Assembly (NCBI GenBank): GCA_937959285.1
Contig: CALGAR010000082.1
Location: forward strand, 1 to 6,723
Direction: 5' to 3'
DNA: 6,723 bases
Origin: an uncultured Bryobacterales bacterium
GTDB lineage: Bacteria; Acidobacteriota; Terriglobia; Bryobacterales; Bryobacteraceae
Positions within the stretch are counted from its first letter, which is position 1, and each line of letters starts with the position of its first letter. This document shows, piece after piece, positions 1-6,679 of the stretch. The position numbers and the translations under genes are program-made. The notes beneath the pieces are model-generated. The model ran no database searches, was not told where the DNA came from, and worked only from the letters and a program-made list of their open reading frames with translations.

Positions 1-239
1 CTACCGGGACTACGACCGGCAGAATCCGCCGGCGAAACTGGCATTTTATCGGCACTTGGTCGAACGGCACACACTCGGAGTCGCTGTCCCACGAGTTCTC
101 GAGCTCGGGTGCGCCCTCGGGCTGTTCCTGAGAAGCCTTGGCAAGCGCTATCGGAGAGTTGGGATCGCCCTCAGCCATTTTGCATTGTCCGCTGGGCGCG
201 AAAGCAGATGCAGACATCCACTTCATCCAGGCAGATTCA
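1..239 (+). pseudogene. Truncated, frameshifted copy of the SAM methyltransferase
   Basis: Bases 1-238 align with 4182-4418, with about 23 substitutions and one inserted G within the G-run at 194-196, so identity is near 90%. The fragment corresponds to residues 17-95 of the intact protein; its 5' part lies before the window. Reading the codon frame that begins at base 2 gives YRDYDRQNPPAKLAFYR, then the SAM motif LELGCALG, and on to LSAG. The inserted base then shifts the frame, which runs into a stop at 260-262. The original frame continues as AKADADIHFIQADS, after which similarity to the intact copy ends. The acidic residue that closes strand beta-2 (GID in the intact copy, expected to bind the ribose of SAM) is Ala here (GIA). 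Frameshift, lost Asp and missing C-terminal half make a working enzyme very unlikely. Of 18 differing codons before the frameshift, 11 are synonymous, so the copies probably diverged under some selection before decay. Confidence 0.85.
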
Positions 240-302
240 AGAACCACAAATCATCATGCTAATAGTCCCGACTTTTCCGCCTACTTTGTGAACTGTTGCG
301 GA

Positions 303-959
303 TCAGTCCAACACGGCAAATGAAAACCCCTGCTCCTTAGCTTCAGAGGTGTCAATCTTGAAATCATCTACATCAATCATAGTTCCATCGGAGGTCCTAA
401 GAGTTTGAGCAAGCGGACCGTTGAAGCGCAGGCGAACAGATTTTCTAAGTGGAACGGTGATAGCAAACTCTAAGTAGCTCTCATCTCGCTTTGTTAGCTG
501 TAGCGGACACACTCTGCCGTCAGCGACTATTACCGGCATTACTGCGGGTACGTCAGTTTTAGACATTAGATCCAACACTTGATTTGTTATTTTGATTGAA
601 ACAGATACTCTTTTCCCTTCTTGCAAGACTAACTCTACATGTTTCCCGTTCTGGTCAATCAGAACCTGGGATTCCTGACCCCACTGACACGGGTCAAGGT
701 AGCCATTCAGATTATGAACGCAGAGTCCGTATAAGCCCTTAGGAAGTGCCGGGAGTTCAAACGTTCCTTCCTGCGAGGTTCGTGCACGGGCGACATGGGG
801 CCCCGAACTTCCAAACTCGCTCTTTTGAACAGCGACTACAACAGCGTCACGAATCCTGGTGCCGGACTTGGCTCCATAAACAGTACCCGTCAAATCGCCA
901 GCATTTGCTGCCACCACACCGCAGACCGAGACAACAAGCAAGTACCCAAAACTACGCAT
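303..959 (-). CDS. Secreted carboxypeptidase-regulatory-like beta-sandwich protein
   Basis: 218-residue protein of unknown specific function. Residues 1-20 form a signal peptide: Arg2, a hydrophobic core at about 5-18 and an Ala-Asn-Ala cleavage site before Gly21. There is no lipobox, so release into the periplasm or outside is expected. Residues 22 to about 115 look like a carboxypeptidase regulatory-like (prealbumin-like) fold: a GTV opening strand, then TSQEGTFELPALPKGLYGL, matching the usual T..G.F.l..lp.G.Y.l pattern. Residues 116-218 are predicted beta-rich and unassigned. The mature part has three Cys (80, 91, 151). The ATG at 959 is chosen because the signal peptide starts cleanly there and AAAGGAG (plus 971-977) lies 11 bases upstream; an in-frame GTG at 971 would add four residues and overlap that site. 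It lies 48 bases downstream of the glycoside hydrolase-like gene on the same strand, so co-transcription is likely. It may act as a carbohydrate- or surface-binding partner; that is inference. Confidence 0.8.
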   Translation of the reverse strand: MRSFGYLLVVSVCGVVAANAGDLTGTVYGAKSGTRIRDAVVVAVQKSEFGSSGPHVARARTSQEGTFELPALPKGLYGLCVHNLNGYLDPCQWGQESQVLIDQNGKHVELVLQEGKRVSVSIKITNQVLDLMSKTDVPAVMPVIVADGRVCPLQLTKRDESYLEFAITVPLRKSVRLRFNGPLAQTLRTSDGTMIDVDDFKIDTSEAKEQGFSFAVLD

Positions 960-1007
960 AGCTACCCCCACTCCTTTTTGTGGCCTCCTCTTGAATAGTC
1001 GAAGTTC

Positions 1008-2978
1008 TTAGTAAACTGTAACTATATAAGGACTTGAAGGAGTGCCAGAATAGCCATTCCTAACATAGAGTGTCCACGTACCTGGAGCCAGCCGTCCGTC
1101 GAGACTAGCGTTAATCTGCCAAACCGAACCATTCCAATAATAGTGTCCATCTCCTTCGTACATCCAGACGTCGGCATAGCCTGGACGAGTAAACTGAAGA
1201 GTGTTTCCCCCCTCCTTTGAGAAACCTCGACCCCAAACAATAATCGTGCTATTGCTTGTGATATAAGAGCTGTAATTAGCATCACTGACAGCTTGCACAA
1301 TCGGGCCCAAACCAATCGAGACCGACGCACTCGTAGTCTTAGTTATAACTCCTCCGTTGATGGCTGATAGGGTGATTGTTTGCGTGCCTGTTTGATAGAA
1401 TGGAGAAGCATTGGTAAATGCACAACTGCCGACAAGTCCAGTCGTCGAGATGACGTTATTGGTAAAACAGGAACGGCTACCATCATTTCCCTGACTGAGG
1501 GTCAGACTTTCTCTGTCGGCTGCGGTCCACCGCGCTTCAATTGGCTGCGCCACAGTATAGTAGTCTGATTCCAGTTGGAGGGCGATGATGGATGTTAGTG
1601 GATTTGAGCATTGTAGCGTGCCATAAAGATAGTAGTTTCGGAGTATCGACCACCCTGGTTTAGCCGTGCCGCTTTCGAAAAACAGGCCCCAGAAGCCGTT
1701 CCATGCAAGTCTGTATCCTGGCTTAGGTTCACTACTCGGATCATACTGGTCCATCTCCCACGGAGGTCCGGTCCACAGGGTGTACGGATCGTACAGTGAC
1801 CAATACGCGAACTTGTTGATCCCTACTGCAGTGTAACCACAGAGGACGTTGTTGATCCATTCGGATTGCCCAATCGGTGTGGTCGTGGGTGTTTGAGCAT
1901 CTTCCATCGAGGCAGCCATTACATTGTTTCCGTTTGGCGGCGATGTCAGAGAAGACGACGTGGCAAACTCCGATACGAATATCTTGGAGGCTGGAATTGG
2001 AATTCCATTGCTGCTCCAAACAGTGGTTAAACTATGCAAGGCCTCACGAATGTCCCTGGCGTTAGCGGTGTACATCTGAGGCATATAAATGTCAGGATCC
2101 TTTTGGTAGCCATAGGCGATCGTTAACTCGTCACGCATAGCCTTTGCTATTCCTTGGCTCTCTTGCCAATTCCAAACATAACCTGATGACGGCCGGGGAA
2201 TGATGTCCGTCGGGAGAACACCGGTCGTAACATTGAAATACATGCGCAATGCAACTGCCATAAGGCCGACGCTCCCGGGGGCCGGAGAATAGAATGTGGC
2301 GACGTCATCAATTGCCTTGTACGCTACACGCCAAGCGACCCGAGACTGCCCGTTGGCAAGGTCATCGATTGGCTCCCACGCCCAGTTCAGGCCCCAGGCT
2401 AGAATATTGTTATGACGAGGCGATAAATAGGCGACGAATTTATTAGCCCAGGTAGCAAAGTCCTGGCCAGCCACGAGAGGAGAGACACCCGCCTTTATTT
2501 GATTTTTTACGCACCCGTTGGCAAAAGTGAGGATAACCCAAAGGCCGTGGTTCTTGGCCATGTTCACGAAGGCATCGAGTGCTTGCCATTGAGCGCCAGG
2601 AGTGCCGAGGCTGTCAGGGGTGAGGCTTGGTTCGGTAGTCGGGTCGGATGAGCAGGAGTAGAAACCGGCTGGCTCTTGCCCATTAACCGATTTAAGGAGT
2701 GAGCGATCCCATAGGTATAGATGTACTACGTTAAAACCATTTTGGCTAAGGAATGCCAAATCTGCGTTGACCATGTCTCGAACGTAAACCCCGGCCACCG
2801 AATCGTATTGGTTCCACTCGTAAAGCATTCTGAAATAGGAGTGGCGTTGCGGCGAATAATTGATCCCTTTCCATCGAGTTGGAGGCGGATAACTAACTGC
2901 ACCCCAAAGTTGGCCGGTGAGGGAGGCAAAGAGCAGTAGCAGTCTAATGCGCGCGTCGAAAAGCGGCATAGGTGACAT
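1008..2978 (-). CDS. Secreted clan GH-A-like glycoside hydrolase with Ig and IPT/TIG-like domains
   Basis: 656-residue exported protein. A signal peptide covers about residues 1-27 (hydrophobic RLLLLFASLTG, likely cleavage near LWGA). Residues 33 to about 455 resemble a cellulase-type TIM barrel: WKGINYSP at beta-1, LAFLSQNGFNVVHLYLWD at beta-2, HGLWVILTF at beta-3, ILAWGLNWAWEP at beta-4, KIFVSEFATS at beta-7 and NKFAYWSLYDP at beta-8. Glu202 (beta-4) and Glu337 (beta-7), 135 residues apart, fit the acid/base and nucleophile of clan GH-A. The Asn that normally precedes the acid/base Glu is Trp201. Residues 462-556 form an Ig-like beta domain with Cys504 and Cys519 as a possible disulfide. 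Residues 558-656 look like an IPT/TIG domain (VWGRGFS near the start, LAPGTWTLYVRN near the end). Substrate is unknown; an endo-glycanase of GH5-like type is the closest guess, and exact family assignment is not possible by eye. The first ATG is used; its Shine-Dalgarno is weak (TTGAGA), and a second ATG nine bases downstream (plus 2969) is possible. GC is lower than in the operon at 3315-6455. Confidence 0.85.
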   Translation of the reverse strand: MSPMPLFDARIRLLLLFASLTGQLWGAVSYPPPTRWKGINYSPQRHSYFRMLYEWNQYDSVAGVYVRDMVNADLAFLSQNGFNVVHLYLWDRSLLKSVNGQEPAGFYSCSSDPTTEPSLTPDSLGTPGAQWQALDAFVNMAKNHGLWVILTFANGCVKNQIKAGVSPLVAGQDFATWANKFVAYLSPRHNNILAWGLNWAWEPIDDLANGQSRVAWRVAYKAIDDVATFYSPAPGSVGLMAVALRMYFNVTTGVLPTDIIPRPSSGYVWNWQESQGIAKAMRDELTIAYGYQKDPDIYMPQMYTANARDIREALHSLTTVWSSNGIPIPASKIFVSEFATSSSLTSPPNGNNVMAASMEDAQTPTTTPIGQSEWINNVLCGYTAVGINKFAYWSLYDPYTLWTGPPWEMDQYDPSSEPKPGYRLAWNGFWGLFFESGTAKPGWSILRNYYLYGTLQCSNPLTSIIALQLESDYYTVAQPIEARWTAADRESLTLSQGNDGSRSCFTNNVISTTGLVGSCAFTNASPFYQTGTQTITLSAINGGVITKTTSASVSIGLGPIVQAVSDANYSSYITSNSTIIVWGRGFSKEGGNTLQFTRPGYADVWMYEGDGHYYWNGSVWQINASLDGRLAPGTWTLYVRNGYSGTPSSPYIVTVY

Positions 2979-3314
2979 GGTCTCAATGCTGGAGTTAAGC
3001 TTATCACGCGGAAAATAGTTGTCAATAGTTATTTGAAATAAGAGTTGCAGTCGTGGCCAGCACGGGGGAATTCGAGTGTAATGGCAGTGTCAATGTGAAC
3101 GCGCTATCGGTAGCGTAAAGAGCGGACTGGAAGACTTCTGCTCCTAGGGCAGCGAACCTCTTTTGAACCTTGAAGCGTTGAAGAGTTGGTTGAGGAGATT
3201 ACCATCGGCTAGCGTGAAATGTGATCACGATTGTTTCCGTCCCGCTCTTTTGTTGGCATGGAGTAGACTAAGAGGGGCTGTAGGCGGAAGTGATGTGGGG
3301 GAGGCTTAAAGACG
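2979..3314. other. Divergent intergenic region
   Basis: 336 bases between the minus-strand glycoside hydrolase-like gene and the plus-strand GT2 gene. I see no convincing reading frame. The left end holds the candidate promoter for the minus-strand gene. A small perfect hairpin is present at 3102-3115 (CGCTA, loop TCGG, TAGCG) without a T-run. The right end holds a strong Shine-Dalgarno for GT2, GGGGGAGG at 3297-3304. No clear -35/-10 pair for the plus-strand operon was found; TAGACT at 3264-3269 resembles a -10 but has no -35 at suitable spacing. Acidobacterial promoters are poorly defined, so absence of a consensus match means little. Confidence 0.6.
2998..3025 (-). promoter_or_regulatory. 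Candidate sigma-70-type promoter for the minus-strand pair
   Basis: On the minus strand a perfect TTGACA (plus 3020-3025) is followed after 16 bases by TAAGCT (plus 2998-3003), which matches TATAAT at three of six positions and is preceded by TG one base upstream, as in an extended -10. Transcription would start near 2991, leaving a leader of roughly a dozen bases before the ATG at 2978. Position and orientation fit the glycoside hydrolase-like gene. The -10 is poor, so this is tentative. Confidence 0.35.
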
Positions 3315-4133
3315 ATGACCAAGGCAACACGGCTTGATTCAAGTCCCGTTCCGGCTATGCTCCACAACGCTATTGGTGACAAATGTCTGAGGATTACCGT
3401 TGTTCTGCCGATCTACAACGAGGCTGACAACCTGGAACAACTTCTAAGCGATCTGGCGGAGACCTTCTGCAGGTTGCGCTACCGCATCGTCGCTGTGGAC
3501 GATGGCAGCAACGACAGGAGCCTGGAAGTCCTGGAGCGGGCCAGCAAGCGGTTGCCAATCGAGATTCTCCGTCACGAGACGAATCTGGGTTTAGGAAGTA
3601 CAATTCGGGACGGCCTGTATCGGGCGGCCAGGACGAGCGAACCGGATGAAGTGATCGTGACGATGGATGCGGACGCGAGCCATACGCCGTCCACAATCTT
3701 GAAAATGCTGGGCGGCGCTGCGACTCATGACGTGGTGATTGCCTCCCGCTTTACACCAGCCTCGCGGTTGTTGGGAGTGCCGTTTCACCGGCGCTTGCTG
3801 AGCGCAGGGGCATCGATTCTGTTTCGCGCCCTGTTCCCGACGCGAGGTGTACGGGACTTCACGTGTGGATATAGGGCATACCGCGCTGAGATTTTGCGGA
3901 AGGCGATTGAAAGCTACGGGGATAAATTTGTCCAAGCTGACGGTTTTCAGTGCATGGTTGATGTGCTACTCAAGCTTCGAGCCCTGAACGCCCGCTTCCT
4001 GGAGATCCCGTTCGAACTGCGGTACGACCAGAAGAAGGGCAAGAGCAAGATGAAAGTGTTTCGGACGGCCGCTCTCACGCTGGCGCTGGCTGTGCGCTGG
4101 AAGCTGGGACTGCGGCGCCCGTTTGAGGCGTAA
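3315..4133 (+). CDS. GT2 polyprenyl-phosphate sugar synthase-like glycosyltransferase
   Basis: 272-residue GT-A fold enzyme of family GT2, most like dolichol/polyprenol-phosphate mannose synthases. The expected reaction is transfer of a hexose from a nucleotide sugar to polyprenyl phosphate at the cytoplasmic face of the inner membrane. Visible motifs are VVLPIYNEADNL at 29-40, the nucleotide-binding VDDGSND at 61-67, the metal-binding DAD at 118-120 in TMDADASHTP, ASRF at 143-146, DFTCGYRAYR at 181-190 and KGKSKMK at 241-247, which matches the usual C-terminal G.SK motif of this family. Unlike ArnC or GtrB types it has no C-terminal pair of membrane helices, only a modestly hydrophobic stretch at 251-261, so it should be soluble or peripheral. 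The ATG is supported by GGGGGAGG ten bases upstream. About 25 residues precede the conserved core, and an internal ATG at 3357 is an alternative. It is the first visible gene of a three-gene operon; the next ATG follows its stop after one base. The sugar cannot be deduced. Confidence 0.9.
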   Translation: MTKATRLDSSPVPAMLHNAIGDKCLRITVVLPIYNEADNLEQLLSDLAETFCRLRYRIVAVDDGSNDRSLEVLERASKRLPIEILRHETNLGLGSTIRDGLYRAARTSEPDEVIVTMDADASHTPSTILKMLGGAATHDVVIASRFTPASRLLGVPFHRRLLSAGASILFRALFPTRGVRDFTCGYRAYRAEILRKAIESYGDKFVQADGFQCMVDVLLKLRALNARFLEIPFELRYDQKKGKSKMKVFRTAALTLALAVRWKLGLRRPFEA

Positions 4134-4134
4134 C

Positions 4135-4800
4135 ATGGCGGGCATTGCTGATATCTACGGCCGCGGCTACTTCGCCTCGAACTACCGGGACTACGACCGG
4201 CAGAATCCGCCCGCGAAACTGGCATTCTATCGGCGCCTGGTTGAACGGCACACCCAGGGAGTCACTGCCCCGCGAGTTCTCGAGCTCGGGTGTGCCTTCG
4301 GGCTGTTCCTGAGAAGCCTTGGCAGGCGCTATCGGAGAGTCGGGATCGACCTAAGCCACTTTGCATTGTCGGCTGGCGCGAAAGCAGATTCCGGCATCCA
4401 CTTCATCCAGGCCGATTCGGCGCGACTTCCCTTGTCCGAACAGTTCGACGCCGTGGCAGCTTTTGACGTAATCGAGCACGTGCCCGGCCTTCCGGCCCTT
4501 GCTGACACGATTCGATCCGCCGTTCGAACTGGCGGTGTCTTCATCTTTGTCGTGCCTGTTTACGATGGGCCGCTGGGCTGGCTGGTCCGTCTTCTGGATC
4601 GGGATCCGACACACCTGCACAAGAAGTCGAGGGGATGGTGGCTGTCGTGGGCGGCGAAGCAGGGCAGCGTCGTGGAGTGGCTCGGTGTGTTTCGCGGTTG
4701 GCTGCCAGGCGGCCGCTATATTCACGCGCCGACGAGACTTTTTCGAGGGATCGCACCGGCGATCGCCGTAGTGGTGCGGTTGCCGGCAGGTCAGGCATGA
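4135..4800 (+). CDS. Class I SAM-dependent methyltransferase
   Basis: 221-residue Rossmann-fold methyltransferase of the Methyltransf_11/23 type. Motif I is VLELGCAFG at 48-56. Asp72 in VGIDLS closes beta-2 and should bind the SAM ribose. QADSARLPL (92-100) is motif II-like, and FDAVAAFDVIEHV (104-116) is motif III-like. DPTHLHKKSRGWW at 157-169 resembles the D.TH segment seen in many glycan-linked methyltransferases. The last 20 residues are hydrophobic and basic and might touch the membrane. The ATG at 4135 is preferred because GAGG (4125-4128) lies six bases upstream; an in-frame TTG at 4123 would overlap the GT2 gene. The 3' end overlaps the next ATG as ATGA, so translation is probably coupled. 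From its place between a lipid-linked-sugar synthase and a GT-C transferase, it may O-methylate the sugar or its precursor; this is inference, and a small-molecule or protein target is not excluded. Bases 1-239 carry a decayed copy of this gene. Confidence 0.88.
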   Translation: MAGIADIYGRGYFASNYRDYDRQNPPAKLAFYRRLVERHTQGVTAPRVLELGCAFGLFLRSLGRRYRRVGIDLSHFALSAGAKADSGIHFIQADSARLPLSEQFDAVAAFDVIEHVPGLPALADTIRSAVRTGGVFIFVVPVYDGPLGWLVRLLDRDPTHLHKKSRGWWLSWAAKQGSVVEWLGVFRGWLPGGRYIHAPTRLFRGIAPAIAVVVRLPAGQA

Positions 4801-6455
4801 TCGTAGCCGGCCGAGTCTTCCACACAAATCTCTGCCTCATTCCGGTCTTTTTGTTGGCCGCCGCTGTGCTTGGCATCGGCATCGAGCGGGCTTCCATTGC
4901 AGCTCCACTCTCCGATCCGGTTCGCCAGTTGCGGGCACAGGACGAATCCATCCACGTCAGTTCGTCGATGGCCATGCTGCACGGCGGCGACTGGGGAACG
5001 CCAATGGTGATGGGCAGGCCCCTGCTGTTCAAGCCGCCCCTCCTTCAGTGGCTCGCGGCGCTCTCTTTGAAGGCGCTGGGGACGCGGTTGCTGGCAGTCC
5101 GCTCGCCCGCGTTGCTGTTCGGCGCGCTCGCGGCTGTCCTCCTGTTTCAGTGGGGCAGGCGCGAGGCGTCCCCTGCCGCTGGCGCGGCGGCGGCGCTGCT
5201 TCTCGTGTCGAATCCGCTTTGGCAGACATTCTCCAGGCTCTGCTATACCGATATCCCCGCGGCGTTCGGTTCGGTTTTGGCGTTGTTCTCGTTCGGGTGC
5301 GATTCTGCGCTCAAGCGGCGTCGAACCCTGGCGGGCGTGGCAGCCGGCGTCGCGATTGGCGTGATGGCGAAGAGCGTGGCGGGAGTCCTGCCGTTGCTGG
5401 TCGTCGCCTGCTACACGGTGGTTGCGCCGAAGCATCTTCGGGCTTCGTGGAGCCGGATAGCCGTGCTCTGCCTTCTGGTCCTGCTCCTCGCCGGACCTTG
5501 GCATTTGTACGCTTGGCTGAAGCATCCGAAGTGGTTCTGGGCAGATTACGTCGAAGTGCAGTTGCTTGGCGTTGGATTGCAGCCGTCAACCGTTCATCGC
5601 AGTCCGGATCCGCTGGAGTTCTACCTGCGCCGGCTGGTCTTGACGGATCCTGTTCTCCTGATTTTCGCCGCCATCGGCGTTGCCGCCGCCGCGCGAAAAG
5701 CGTGGGGGGGAGCGCCAGCGGCCTGCATCCTGCTCTGCTGGCTGGCTGTCGATGCGGCCGCCTTGGCCGTCTTTCAAGCTCGCAATACGCCGTATCTGTT
5801 GTTTGTGGCGCCTCCGCTTGCACTCGCCGGAGGTCTGTTCGGCGCGCCCGCGCTGTTCGGTAAGCACATCCCTGCTGCCGGCCTGCTTCTGGCGGCAATC
5901 CTTGGCTTGAAAGCGATCAACGGAGATACGCTGTGGGGGCTTTCGTTCGGGCGGGCGCCGGCAATCGCAAGCCAGCAGAATCTCCGGAAATACTGCGAAC
6001 GCGGACGGGACACGGAGCTGTGGGTGATCGCTCCCGACGACGAGTTCTACGGCATCACGCTTCCGCTGCGCAAGATCCGCTATGTGTTTCCCGATCCGGA
6101 CGGATCCGTCGCAAAGTTCATTCCGCATTACGCATATCTGGGAGTGACGATGTCTGCCAGCGAGTTCCTTCAACTGGAGATGCGACAGAGCCATTATCTC
6201 GAGCGTCTTCGGGATTGGAGAGTCTCCTCTCCGGCTCCTTTGGCGTCCGCCATCCTCGTCCGCTCAAGCGCAGAGTTGGAGAGTCTTCTGAAATCACGGA
6301 CCGATGTTGACTACTACATGCCGGCTGGCCTTGTGAAACTTGAGCCGTTAGCGGCGACACACGTGATAGAAGAGGCTGGCAACCGAGTCTTCCTGCTGTC
6401 GCGGACGGCCACCGATGCTCCAACCGGAGCGTGCGCGCTCCCCGACGTCTGGTGA
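4797..6455 (+). CDS. ArnT/PMT-like GT-C membrane glycosyltransferase
   Basis: 552-residue integral membrane protein of the ArnT/PMT superfamily (lipid-linked sugar donor, acceptor on the periplasmic side). The first helix is about residues 12-30. The following periplasmic loop carries the hallmark Asp49-Glu50 in AQDESIHVSS, then GGDWGTP and FKPPLLQWL (78-86), which match the DE...GDW...KPPL pattern of ArnT-type enzymes. CYTDIPAAF (149-157) and VMAKSVAG (189-196) fit further conserved positions. Around 11-12 hydrophobic segments extend to about residue 374. Residues 390-552 form a soluble, presumably periplasmic C-terminal domain. Length is close to that of ArnT (about 550). Start: ATG at 4797 overlaps the methyltransferase stop (ATGA) and gives a normal N-terminal helix; an upstream in-frame ATG at 4635 would overlap the methyltransferase by 166 bases without recognisable protein sequence. 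The donor is presumably made by the GT2 enzyme two genes upstream. The acceptor (lipid A, other glycolipid, or protein) is unknown, so the symbol arnT is not assigned. Confidence 0.88.
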   Translation: MIVAGRVFHTNLCLIPVFLLAAAVLGIGIERASIAAPLSDPVRQLRAQDESIHVSSSMAMLHGGDWGTPMVMGRPLLFKPPLLQWLAALSLKALGTRLLAVRSPALLFGALAAVLLFQWGRREASPAAGAAAALLLVSNPLWQTFSRLCYTDIPAAFGSVLALFSFGCDSALKRRRTLAGVAAGVAIGVMAKSVAGVLPLLVVACYTVVAPKHLRASWSRIAVLCLLVLLLAGPWHLYAWLKHPKWFWADYVEVQLLGVGLQPSTVHRSPDPLEFYLRRLVLTDPVLLIFAAIGVAAAARKAWGGAPAACILLCWLAVDAAALAVFQARNTPYLLFVAPPLALAGGLFGAPALFGKHIPAAGLLLAAILGLKAINGDTLWGLSFGRAPAIASQQNLRKYCERGRDTELWVIAPDDEFYGITLPLRKIRYVFPDPDGSVAKFIPHYAYLGVTMSASEFLQLEMRQSHYLERLRDWRVSSPAPLASAILVRSSAELESLLKSRTDVDYYMPAGLVKLEPLAATHVIEEAGNRVFLLSRTATDAPTGACALPDVW

Positions 6456-6478
6456 TGCGCCGTCAACTTCCCCGAATC

Positions 6479-6560
6479 CTGAGCAGCCACTCAGTGTAAA
6501 TCGTCCTCCATCTTTGTTGCTATCCCTTTTGCAAGGGGAATTCGACCCTTATTTCCAGGG
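6479..6560 (+). terminator. Weak hairpins after the operon, possible terminator region
   Basis: After the GT-C stop at 6453-6455 there is a 5-bp hairpin (CTGAG 6479-6483, CTCAG 6490-6494). An alternating series follows: CCCTT 6524-6528, AAGGG 6533-6537 and CCCTT 6546-6550. The middle arm can pair with either neighbour, and the second hairpin is followed only by ATTTCC. No stem has a proper T-run, so intrinsic termination is not convincing. Structure was judged by eye only. Confidence 0.25.
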
Positions 6561-6640
6561 AATCTTCCGCATTCCCGCGAAACGGGGGCGCAAGTTCCCC
6601 TCTTCGGGCTATCGCTCCATTTCGCGCTGATGAAGGAACA

Positions 6641-6669
6641 TGAAGCTGCAGTCGCGTCCTGCGGCTTCA
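6641..6669 (+). promoter_or_regulatory. Strong stem-loop next to a start site
   Basis: Bases 6641-6651 and 6659-6669 form an 11-bp stem with one T-G wobble around a 7-base loop (6652-6658). No T-run follows, so it is a poor intrinsic terminator. Its last base is the first base of the AGGAGA Shine-Dalgarno (6669-6674) of the gene starting at 6680, so in RNA it would abut that site. It could be an mRNA leader structure or a Rho-independent stop with reduced efficiency. Confidence 0.4.
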
Positions 6670-6679
6670 GGAGATCGGA

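Noticed and set aside
240..302. Possible terminator between the converging pseudogene and the secreted protein gene
   Set aside because: No stem with an adjacent T-run was found in these 63 bases.
3221..3228. Palindrome GTGATCAC as a possible operator
   Set aside because: An 8-base palindrome is expected often by chance, and it lacks the spacing of a CRP-type site.
234..3343. 8-base direct repeat GATTCAAG at 234-241 (at the homology break) and 3336-3343 (inside the GT2 start), each with AGTCCCG close by
   Set aside because: Too short, and the second copy lies within coding sequence well conserved in position; likely chance rather than a target-site duplication.
4635..4796. N-terminal extension of the GT-C protein from ATG 4635
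   Set aside because: Lies in another frame over conserved methyltransferase sequence and adds basic, non-family residues; the ATGA overlap at 4797 is a better start.
4791..6194. Long minus-strand open frames opposite the GT-C gene (for example 4791-5525 and 5586-6194)
   Set aside because: Arg/Pro/Gln-rich translations typical of antisense frames in GC-rich genes; the plus strand has clear GT-C motifs.
6455..6499. 14-codon frame starting at an ATG that overlaps the GT-C stop (TGATG)
   Set aside because: Very short, unrelated to any recognisable peptide, no independent ribosome binding site.
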